From: Anaerolineae bacterium
Lineage (GTDB): Bacteria > Chloroflexota > Anaerolineae > B4-G1
Assembly (NCBI GenBank): GCA_016783285.1
Contig: JADHWW010000188.1
Location: 1 to 8,236, forward strand
Reading direction: 5' to 3'
DNA length: 8,236 bases
Shown here: in pieces, positions 1 through 5,366 of the stretch
How positions within the stretch are numbered: position 1 is the stretch's first letter
Layout of the letters: each line of letters begins with the position of its first letter
Notes under the pieces: generated by a model
Database searches by the model: none
The model's input: only the letters and a program-made list of their open reading frames with translations
What the model was told of the DNA's origin: nothing
Position numbers and translations under genes: made by a program

Positions 1-1118
1 ACGACCTCCACATTCCCGAACTCTGCCGTCATCTGCCGCAGCACCGGGGCGAACAGCGTGCCGGTCACTAACGAAATTGCGAATGGCGAATGGCGAATGG
101 CGAATAACGAATTGCGAATACTTCGACTGGGCTCAGTACAAGTTGCGAATTGCCACTCGCAGTTTGCCCAATCGTCTAAAGAGTTCCGTACCAGTCCCAC
201 GCCGTTCTCTGTCAGATCCAGCCCGTCGTAGTGACCGGCCTCCGGAACGGGTTGGCCCAGGCGGAGATACCATTCGTCGGAGAGGTAGATCAAGTTGACC
301 CCCAGTCGCTCCCGCAACCGCGCCTGCCAACTGGCCACTTGCTCGAAGACGCCCCGCGTCTCGGCGTCTGTATGCACGCGACAGATACCCCGGTGATACC
401 TCGTCAGTCCCACCGGCACGACGCTGACCGAGCGCACTGCCGGATACAGGCCGGCCAGGTCGCCGATGGAGCGATCCAGGTGCGGGCCGTCGTTGAGGCC
501 GGGCACCACCACGATTTGCGTGTGCGCCTCGATCCCCAGGCCAGCCAGGCGGCGGAGTTGAGCCACCACGTCGGGGGCGGCGGGGTTGCCGAGGAGACGG
601 CGGCGCAGGTCAGGGTCAGTGGCGTGGACCGAGACGTGGAGCGGGCTGAGGCACTGCTCGCCAATGCGCTTCCAGTCACTCTCGTCCAGGTTGGTCAGCG
701 TGAGGTAGTTGCCGAAGAGAAAGGAGTGGCGATAGTCGTCGTCTTTGACGTACAGGGAGCGGCGCAGGCCCGGCGGCATCTGGGCGACGAAGCAGAACGC
801 GCAGCGGTTGTTGCAGCGGCGGATGCCATCGAAAGTGGGATGGGCGAACTCCAGGCCCAGCGGCTCGTCGTAGCACCGTTCCGCCTCGACGGTGAACTCT
901 TGCCCGCCCCGGCGCACCCGCAGCGCCAGGTGCTCCTCGGCCCCGTAGAACCGCACGTCAATCGCATCGCGCAGACAGTGGCCGTTGATGGAAAGCAGTT
1001 CATCACCTAACCGCAGGCCGACCCGCTCGGCCAGGCTGCCGGAAGCGACACGCTCAACGACACCTCTCTTGTGACTAGATGATGGTTGTGCTATAATTAC
1101 TTTATCAATGATACACAT
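1..1118 (-). CDS. PDZ / radical SAM / DUF512 family Fe-S protein, 3' end outside window
   Basis: The open frame encodes 372 residues before leaving the window. Residues about 18-75 form a PDZ-like domain (GSLAERVGLRLGDELLSING). They are followed by the radical-SAM cluster motif C102-x3-C106-x2-C109 and the family block KDDDYRHSFLFGNYLTLTNL at about 125-144, which is characteristic of the NifB/MoaA-related PDZ + DUF512 proteins (COG1625). Residues from about 350 (LVTGTLFAPVLRQM) belong to the DUF512 C-terminal part. The family binds a 4Fe-4S cluster and SAM, but its substrate is unknown. The only in-frame start is ATG at 1118. That codon lies inside the opposite-strand gene, no Shine-Dalgarno sequence precedes it, and the first ~17 residues do not resemble the family, so the native start was probably lost. 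Residues about 315-349 are encoded by a repeat block that stays in frame. Identity is firm; start and functionality are uncertain. Confidence 0.88.
   Translation of the reverse strand, partial: MCIIDKVIIAQPSSSHKRGVVERVASGSLAERVGLRLGDELLSINGHCLRDAIDVRFYGAEEHLALRVRRGGQEFTVEAERCYDEPLGLEFAHPTFDGIRRCNNRCAFCFVAQMPPGLRRSLYVKDDDYRHSFLFGNYLTLTNLDESDWKRIGEQCLSPLHVSVHATDPDLRRRLLGNPAAPDVVAQLRRLAGLGIEAHTQIVVVPGLNDGPHLDRSIGDLAGLYPAVRSVSVVPVGLTRYHRGICRVHTDAETRGVFEQVASWQARLRERLGVNLIYLSDEWYLRLGQPVPEAGHYDGLDLTENGVGLVRNSLDDWANCEWQFATCTEPSRSIRNSLFAIRHSPFAISLVTGTLFAPVLRQMTAEFGNVEV
71..151. repeat. Heptamer tandem repeat plus imperfect palindrome inside a coding region
   Basis: Positions 79-120 are six head-to-tail 7-mers: GCGAATG three times, then GCGAATA, ACGAATT and GCGAATA. 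They are followed at 121-142 by a 22-bp imperfect palindrome (CTTCGACTGGGCTCAGTACA plus AG) and another GCGAATT at 145-151. The block lies within the DUF512-family gene and contributes residues such as NSLFAIRHSPFAI on the minus strand without a stop. The composition differs sharply from the GC-rich flanks. It resembles dispersed intergenic repeats of the REP type, which I infer from structure only. Confidence 0.8.
1069..1097 (+). promoter_or_regulatory. Extended -10 promoter of the two-gene cassette
   Basis: A -35 TTGTGA at 1069-1074 and a perfect TATAAT at 1092-1097 are separated by 17 bp. TG at 1089-1090 one base before the -10 makes it an extended -10 promoter. The expected transcription start (about 1103-1105) falls only a few bases before the ATG at 1108, and no Shine-Dalgarno sequence is present, so the mRNA is probably leaderless. 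Confidence 0.7.
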
Positions 1119-1929
1119 TCGGTTACCTGACGATTTGACTAAAGCACATACCCGCGCTATCACTAATTATCTAGCGAATCGCTTTCGGCTCTCCAAGGGT
1201 GAATGGCGGTTAATCCTGGAAGGCATGGATATCCTGAGACAGGCGACGGTCACTGTAGAAAAACGCACAACCGACTTTGCTACTCTTCAGCGACGCCTCG
1301 TTGAGCGCCCTTACGCTGACCATTTTATCAATACCTGTTACAACCTCACCGACATCGCAGTCGAGAGCGCACCGGTCCAGGCCAGTATTGCCCGCCAGAT
1401 CGTTCAGACTTTGCAAAAGCAAGGGCTTTATACACCTGCCGTTCCCGAAAGCCAGTTCCTGGCTGCATTTCTTCTCTACTGGTGGGAGAGTTTCGCGCGT
1501 GGGTATGCTTTCGAGATTGAGATATTCCGCGATCTGGCAACCAGTGGCGTGGCGTTTACGGCTCATGCCTTGCACACCCGACAACAGCGGTTATCCAGGC
1601 ACGATCTGACCATATTGGGCTTTAGAGGCGACATAAAGACTTCGACCTACTTTTTGCATGTTCGACGCACAAAACTAGTGACCCAGCATTTCTACATCAC
1701 CCGCCTGTATCATCAAGCCGATCGGCAGTGGGAGCGTGTGGTGTTGTTACAGGAGCACTTTTGGCGAGTATTGAACGGCGAGTCGAAAAACATTGCTGCT
1801 CTTGACAAAGTGTGGCAGATTTTTCCGACCGCTGCTCGTTTGCGATTGCAACGCCATCATTGGGTAGTAGTGCCCTACGAATGGTGGAAACAGCGCGTGT
1901 GCCAGATTCAAACACGGAGAAAGCAATGA
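1108..1929 (+). CDS. Hypothetical protein with a PD-(D/E)XK nuclease-like motif
   Basis: This 273-residue protein belongs to no named family that I recognise. Residues 166-177 read DLTILGFRGDIK, giving the D-x8-D-I-K arrangement of the PD-(D/E)XK nuclease core. A helix with Glu136/Glu138 (FEIEIFRDL) stands ahead of it, as the fold requires. The N-terminal half (about 1-130) looks largely helical, and the C-terminal third is basic and aromatic (ending WWKQRVCQIQTRRKQ), which would suit nucleic-acid binding. No signal peptide or membrane segment is seen. The ATG at 1108 is the first usable start after an in-frame stop at 1072-1074. The following gene overlaps its stop in an ATGA. Base composition is clearly less GC-rich than on either side, which suggests acquisition by transfer. 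A nuclease activity is inference from the motif; a DNA-modification or toxin role is possible but unproven. Confidence 0.72.
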   Translation: MIHIRLPDDLTKAHTRAITNYLANRFRLSKGEWRLILEGMDILRQATVTVEKRTTDFATLQRRLVERPYADHFINTCYNLTDIAVESAPVQASIARQIVQTLQKQGLYTPAVPESQFLAAFLLYWWESFARGYAFEIEIFRDLATSGVAFTAHALHTRQQRLSRHDLTILGFRGDIKTSTYFLHVRRTKLVTQHFYITRLYHQADRQWERVVLLQEHFWRVLNGESKNIAALDKVWQIFPTAARLRLQRHHWVVVPYEWWKQRVCQIQTRRKQ

Positions 1930-2216
1930 GTGAGAAACTGTTAGGACAGATGAATGGCGAGGAATTCGAGGCGCTGGTAGACAAATTCATTGAGAGCCAA
2001 GGTAAAGATATCCCTTTGCCAGGCGAGACGTTTTTTGAGATGTGGGCCGACGTTGAAGATACCGGGAGGCCCATTGACATCCAGGGAATGATCGTTGACG
2101 ACCGTTTGGTTTTCCTCCCACCGGCCCGCGCCGACGTATCTTTGATAGTCCGCGAGAACGAGATCGCCGTCGGGGGGAGTGTAATTCGGGTACACCTCGT
2201 TCCGGCGAGAGCCTGA
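1926..2216 (+). CDS. Small acidic hypothetical protein, partner of the upstream putative nuclease
   Basis: This 96-residue protein starts at an ATG that shares ATGA with the stop of the preceding gene. A GGAG at 1916-1919 lies 6 bases before the start, so the two are probably translated together. Residues 1-45 are acidic and helical (LLGQMNGEEFEALVDKFIES), with further acidic/aromatic stretches (FFEMWADVEDTG). Residues about 48-92 look like a short beta-rich region (GMIVDDRLVFLPP, then VSLIVRENEIAVGG). No catalytic motif is visible. The protein could be an inhibitor, antitoxin or accessory subunit of the upstream protein, judged only from the coupling, size and acidity. It ends 3 bp before the stop of cmk on the other strand, leaving no room for a terminator between them. 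Confidence 0.7.
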   Translation: MSEKLLGQMNGEEFEALVDKFIESQGKDIPLPGETFFEMWADVEDTGRPIDIQGMIVDDRLVFLPPARADVSLIVRENEIAVGGSVIRVHLVPARA

Positions 2217-2219
2217 ACG

Positions 2220-2903
2220 CTACTCCTCATCGTTCTCCACCAACCGTCCCACCTCCGCCAACATTCTCTCAATGTTCAAGTCAGTCGTATCCACGACGAT
2301 GGCGTCCTCGGCCACGCGCAGCGGTGAGTCCGCCCGGCTGCTGTCAATCTCGTCGCGGCGACGCATCGAGGCCAGCACTTTTTCGTGGCCGGTCTCCTTC
2401 CCTCGCGCCCGCACCTCCCGCCAGCGACGCCGCGCCCGCTCCTCGACGCTGGCATCCAGGTAGAGTTTGAGGTCAGCGTCGGGCAGGACGACGGTGCCGA
2501 TGTCGCGTCCCACCATCACCACTCGCCCCCCCGTCGCCACTCGCCGCTGCTGCGCGACGAGCGCCCGCCGCACGCCCGGATAGGCCGAGACGGGCGAGAC
2601 GTGGGCGTCCACCTCCGGCGTGCGGATAGTCCAGGTGACATCCACCCCGTCGGCCAGGACGGTGTACTGGCGGCCGTCGTCCACCGTCGGCGAGGTGACG
2701 TCAATGCGGAGGCGCTCCGCCAAGGCCGTCACCGCCGGTTCGTCCTCGATGGGGATGGTGCGCTCCAGCGCCGCCCAGGTCACGGCGCGGTACATCACGC
2801 CGGTGTCGAAATAAAGATAGCCCAACCGTTGGGCGAGCAACTCGCCGACGGTGCTCTTGCCCGAGGCCGCCGGGCCGTCAATGGCAATCGTGGACGGTTT
2901 CAA
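2220..2903 (-). CDS. cmk: Cytidylate kinase
   Basis: This 227-residue protein phosphorylates CMP and dCMP with ATP to CDP and dCDP in the cytoplasm, feeding RNA and DNA precursor supply. The P-loop is at 10-18 (GPAASGKST), the substrate-side DTG at 33-35, the RDIGT signature at 133-137, and the lid/C-terminal motif RRRDEIDSSRADSPLR at about 181-196; the length is normal for the family. The start is a TTG at 2903 whose last two bases form the stop of the upstream pseudouridine synthase gene (TTGA overlap), which indicates translational coupling. An rluB-like gene next to cmk is a common arrangement. The gene converges with the opposite-strand cassette, with only 3 bp between stops. All key motifs are present, so I expect it to be functional. 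Confidence 0.95.
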   Translation of the reverse strand: MKPSTIAIDGPAASGKSTVGELLAQRLGYLYFDTGVMYRAVTWAALERTIPIEDEPAVTALAERLRIDVTSPTVDDGRQYTVLADGVDVTWTIRTPEVDAHVSPVSAYPGVRRALVAQQRRVATGGRVVMVGRDIGTVVLPDADLKLYLDASVEERARRRWREVRARGKETGHEKVLASMRRRDEIDSSRADSPLRVAEDAIVVDTTDLNIERMLAEVGRLVENDEE

Positions 2904-3655
2904 CTTGCGGGTTTACCCTTTCGTGATTTCTGCGGCGATTTCTGCGCTGCCGACCGCAGGGCTTTGACTTCCGCGCCGGTGAGTCTGCGCCACTGCCCCG
3001 GCCTCAAATCCCCCAGGCGTAACGAGCCGATGCGCACGCGGATGAGGCGATGCACCGGATGGCCTAGCATCGCCGCCACGCGCCGTATCTGCCGTTTGCG
3101 CCCCTCGCGCAGGATCACCCGTAGCCAGGTCGTGCCTTTCTCCTGCCTGGCGACAGTCACTCCGGCCGGGGCCGTGCGTTTTCCATCCAGGAACACACCA
3201 CGCCGCCACTTTCTCAGCGTCGCCGCGTCCGGTTCACCCTCGACGAGGGCACGGTACTCTTTCTCGTGGCCAAAGCGAGGGTGGGTCAGATGGTAGGCCA
3301 GGTCACCGTCGTCGGTGAGGAGTATCAGCCCCTCGCTCCGCAAGTCCAGCCGGCCCACCGGGAAGAGGCGCCCCGGCAGCGACACCAAATCGCGCGCCGT
3401 GGAAAGACGGCCCGAGCCGTCTCCCTCGTCGGAGAGAACACCACGGGGTTTGTGGAGGGCGACGTAGGTGCGGGGACGGTCTGTCTGCACCGGCTTTCCG
3501 TCCACGGTGATGTGGTCACGGTTCGGGTCGGCCTTCTGCCCCAGTTGGGCCACCTGACCGTTGAGTGCCACCCGCCCCTGACGGATTAATTCCTCACAGG
3601 CACGGCGGGAGCCAAAGCCGGCACGGGCCAGTATCTTTTGCAGACGCTCTTCCAT
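2900..3655 (-). CDS. RluB/RsuA-family rRNA pseudouridine synthase
   Basis: This 251-residue enzyme isomerises a specific uridine of ribosomal RNA to pseudouridine. An S4 RNA-binding domain occupies about 1-60 (LQKILARAGFGSRRACEELI and VALNGQV). The catalytic domain follows, with the family signature GRLDLRSEGLILLT at 101-114, whose Asp104 is the catalytic nucleophile. The conserved EGRKRQIRR motif is at about 184-192. The C-terminal tail (AQKSPQKSRKGKPAS) is basic and probably disordered. I chose ATG 3655 because AGGAG at 3664-3668 lies 8 bases upstream and because the S4 domain begins immediately; the 36 extra residues of the longer frame would cross the promoter. Whether the target is 23S (RluB) or 16S (RsuA) rRNA cannot be decided from sequence alone, though RluB is the usual gene beside cmk. 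Confidence 0.94.
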   Translation of the reverse strand: MEERLQKILARAGFGSRRACEELIRQGRVALNGQVAQLGQKADPNRDHITVDGKPVQTDRPRTYVALHKPRGVLSDEGDGSGRLSTARDLVSLPGRLFPVGRLDLRSEGLILLTDDGDLAYHLTHPRFGHEKEYRALVEGEPDAATLRKWRRGVFLDGKRTAPAGVTVARQEKGTTWLRVILREGRKRQIRRVAAMLGHPVHRLIRVRIGSLRLGDLRPGQWRRLTGAEVKALRSAAQKSPQKSRKGKPAS

Positions 3656-3682
3656 AGATGCAACTCCTGAACAGATGACGGT

Positions 3683-3711
3683 ATTATAACGCAGATAGGT
3701 AGAAGGAGCAA
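3683..3711 (-). promoter_or_regulatory. Promoter of the pseudouridine synthase-cmk operon
   Basis: On the minus strand a -35 TTGCTC (3711-3706) is followed after 17 bp by a perfect -10 TATAAT (3688-3683). The predicted start lies near 3676, leaving a leader of about 20 bases that holds the AGGAG site. Confidence 0.65.
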
Positions 3712-4013
3712 AGAGGAGCACTTTCGCAAATTGCACAAGTTTACCCTGCCAGGCGCAACCCACAAAACAGGCTTATCCGAATCGCCTATCTCGTATTGTC
3801 TACTCAACAACTGACCCACTTGCCATATCCAACCCTCGTCATCAGTCTGACAACCTGAGCCTATTTTCGACAGTTCGCTCGTACCTTTCCAATCGAATAG
3901 ACGCACTGAACCCTCGGTGACGCCGCTAGAACTGATGTTCCAGGATGGCGTCCCGCCTGCCCTGCGGTATGGTAGGGCCAGCGCGGCAGGCTGAGCACTA
4001 CCTACTGCTGACC

Positions 4014-4030
4014 GGTGGATACGATCCACC
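4014..4030. repeat. Perfect hairpin with an ACG loop (left copy)
   Basis: GGTGGAT-ACG-ATCCACC is a perfect 7-bp inverted repeat with a 3-base loop. No T-run follows on either strand, so it is not a standard terminator. A similar hairpin with the same loop lies about 200 bp to the right. Confidence 0.6.
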
Positions 4031-4220
4031 TGGGTGGCGAGCAGCAGTCGATGTCAGTCTGCGCTCACTGAAGGAGGCAACTGGAGCAGCCACGCCCAGA
4101 GCCGGTCTCGTCGTCCAGGTGAGCCAACGACGGTTCGGCTGCCAGGCCTGTCAACTCTCACCCGATCTCGACAGGTGGCTTATGCCGAGAGCCTGGTGTG
4201 TCCGGGCCCCGTTGGGGTGT

Positions 4221-4237
4221 CCGATCCACGGGATCGG
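4221..4237. repeat. Perfect hairpin with an ACG loop (right copy)
   Basis: CCGATCC-ACG-GGATCGG is a perfect 7-bp inverted repeat with a 3-base loop. It shares the words GATCCAC and the ACG loop with the hairpin at 4014-4030. No T-run follows it. Confidence 0.6.
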
Positions 4238-4285
4238 CGACGACGCGGATGCCGTGACTGCGGGTCAACTCGTCCCCCAGAAGCG

Positions 4286-4855
4286 CTAGCCGGGGAGGTT
4301 GTGCAAATAGCGTGTCGGTGATGGAACGTGCAATCTGTCCAACACACGTTGCTGGAAAGGCGTCATCTCTCCCAGTTGGGTGAGTCGTGATCCGTCCACG
4401 AAGACCTGAGCGGTGGCGTAGAGCGGCTCAAAGGCACGCAGGACTCGGTCTGCTGTGTAGTTCAAACCGGCCCGCCGACAGCGGAGTTCCAGGAGAGCGC
4501 GCACCAGTAGGGCCAACAGGTTGATGAAAACCAGGCTCTCGATCCGCTGATTGGATTGCAGATACAGCGGGCGCACCCGCAATGGTCCCTTGAGATCGCC
4601 ATTGCGCTTCTCGACGCCATCCTGAGCCTTGAACCAGGTCAAAGCTTCACTGGCAGAGAGATGCGAGGCATTTGTACCCAGTAGATATTTGCCATCCAGA
4701 ACCTGTGCTTGAGCCAAGGCATCTCGATCGATACGGAAGCTCAGTTCCAGATGGCGGTCTTCGCCGGTCAGTTCGACCGTCACCAGCCCCTTGGCTGGAT
4801 TGCCTCGTTTTCTGCTCGGCTTTCAAAGTGTTTCCTATGTCGCGCATTTTGTTCG
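4286..4855 (-). pseudogene. IS1634/IS4-type transposase, C-terminal remnant
   Basis: The intact part reads from about 4783 to a TAG at 4286 (165 residues). It matches the C-terminal third of DDE transposases of the IS1634/IS4 type: ALAQAQVLDGKYLLGTN, then the catalytic-Glu helix TWFKAQDGVEKRNGDLKGPL, then RPLYLQ and a leucine-rich helix (LVFINLLALLVRALLEL). Counted from 4783, Glu58 and Lys65 fit the E-x6-K part of the YREK signature, with Phe51 and Gln54 in the Tyr and Arg places. Upstream of 4783 the same frame runs through RKRGNPAKGLV to a TGA at about 4820. A plausible continuation (RHRKHFESR) lies in another frame, which implies a frameshift near 4815. The N-terminal catalytic Asp residues are absent. 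A family member is normally about 500-600 residues, so this is a dead fragment. Confidence 0.85.
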
Positions 4856-4893
4856 CTGTGGCCCTTCCATCATCAGTGGATTCGGAAGGCAAC

Positions 4894-4921
4894 AGTATAA
4901 CCGATTAGCAGAAAGTGTCCA
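4894..4921 (-). promoter_or_regulatory. Possible weak promoter facing the transposase remnant
   Basis: On the minus strand TGGACA (4921-4916) and TATACT (4899-4894) are separated by 16 bp. No intact gene follows in this direction. It could be a leftover or a chance match. Confidence 0.3.
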
Positions 4922-4965
4922 GTGTGAAACCCTGGCTCATTTGTTCGGTTTGAACACTACCGATT

Positions 4966-5235
4966 TTGTTGTTGGGGCAACTTGCTATTGACCAGGCAGC
5001 GTATGAACAACTGTGCAGCGCCTATCAATCTATCCGAGGACGCCGGTTGAGCCGGGTAAGTTAGTGGATTCTTGGCCGGATGAGGTCTCTGCGCGAGTAC
5101 TATCACGATGGTGTCGGCGTATGCATGTTCCATTTCGAAGATGGCAGGTACATGGCGTATGAGGGCCCTGAGTTCGACGAGTTTGACGTGGACGTAGTGA
5201 TTGATGAAATCATCGCTCTGACTCGCGCCTGCTGA
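4966..5235 (+). pseudogene. Unidentified short coding remnant with one in-frame TAG
   Basis: A single frame runs from a TGA at 4951 to a TGA at 5233-5235, interrupted only by a TAG at 5062-5064. The first part (from TTG codons at 4966-4974) gives GQLAIDQAAYEQLCSAYQSI then RGRRLSRVS. The second part restarts at ATG 5080 and gives a 51-residue acidic peptide (CMFHFEDGRYMAYEGPEFDE, then [17 protein letters not shown]). I do not recognise a family. The residue patterns look coding (an amphipathic start and a regular acidic C-terminus). No ribosome-binding site is clear for either start. It may be one gene split by a nonsense mutation, or the second half may be a small independent gene. Its end overlaps the recR fragment. 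Confidence 0.35.
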
Positions 5236-5366
5236 CCCGGTTGCGCCCGCTGGGCGTGCGCGTCACCCGGCTGGGCCGGGGGTTGCCCGTGGGCGGCGAT
5301 TTGGAGTACGCCGACGTGGTGACGCTCACGCGGGTGATGGAGGGCGGGAGGAGATCTGACTTATAG
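5226..5366 (+). pseudogene. recR: recR C-terminal fragment
   Basis: In frame with the TAG at 5364-5366, this stretch reads [20 protein letters not shown] followed by [14 protein letters not shown] and [12 protein letters not shown]. This is the conserved end of the recombination-mediator protein RecR (typically [26 protein letters not shown], then an ALEGRR-like tail). RecR normally has about 200 residues with a zinc finger and Toprim domain upstream, and all of that is missing here. The same frame meets a TGA just upstream, and the sequence left of about 5226 encodes something unrelated in another frame. There is no start or ribosome-binding site. The stop touches the stop of the convergent lipoprotein gene with no gap. 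I infer a deletion or rearrangement breakpoint near 5226. Confidence 0.85.

Larger units (their letters stand above)
3712..4285. other. Unassigned stretch without a supported gene
   Basis: No frame on either strand gives a recognisable protein. The left part (about 3712-3930) is less GC-rich and looks intergenic; the right part (about 3930-4285) is GC-rich and contains open frames on the plus strand without ribosome-binding sites or known motifs. It may be the non-coding end of the neighbouring insertion-sequence remnant, a decayed gene, or a structured region, since two strong hairpins lie in it. I could not identify the inverted-repeat end of the element here. Confidence 0.5.

Noticed and set aside
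71..151. CRISPR array
   Set aside because: Units are 7 bp without spacers; this is a simple tandem repeat next to a palindrome.
231..1010. A 259-residue open frame on the plus strand
   Set aside because: It is the complement of the radical-SAM/DUF512 gene, has biased composition and no family motif, while the minus strand gives a clear conserved protein.
2385..3296. A 303-residue open frame on the plus strand
   Set aside because: It lies opposite cmk and the pseudouridine synthase gene, both of which show complete motifs; its long stretches of His, Arg and Pro are typical of an antisense shadow.
3586..4029. A 147-residue minus-strand frame overlapping the start of the pseudouridine synthase gene
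   Set aside because: It runs out of frame through the promoter and first codons of that gene and has no recognisable motif.
3930..4285. A known structured RNA (tmRNA, RNase P, SRP RNA, cobalamin riboswitch, group II intron domain V)
   Set aside because: None of the conserved core sequences of these RNAs that I looked for is present on either strand.
3945..4321. Two overlapping plus-strand frames (114 and 95 residues)
   Set aside because: There is no ribosome-binding site and no known motif, and they overlap the hairpins and the end of the transposase remnant. A decayed gene cannot be excluded.
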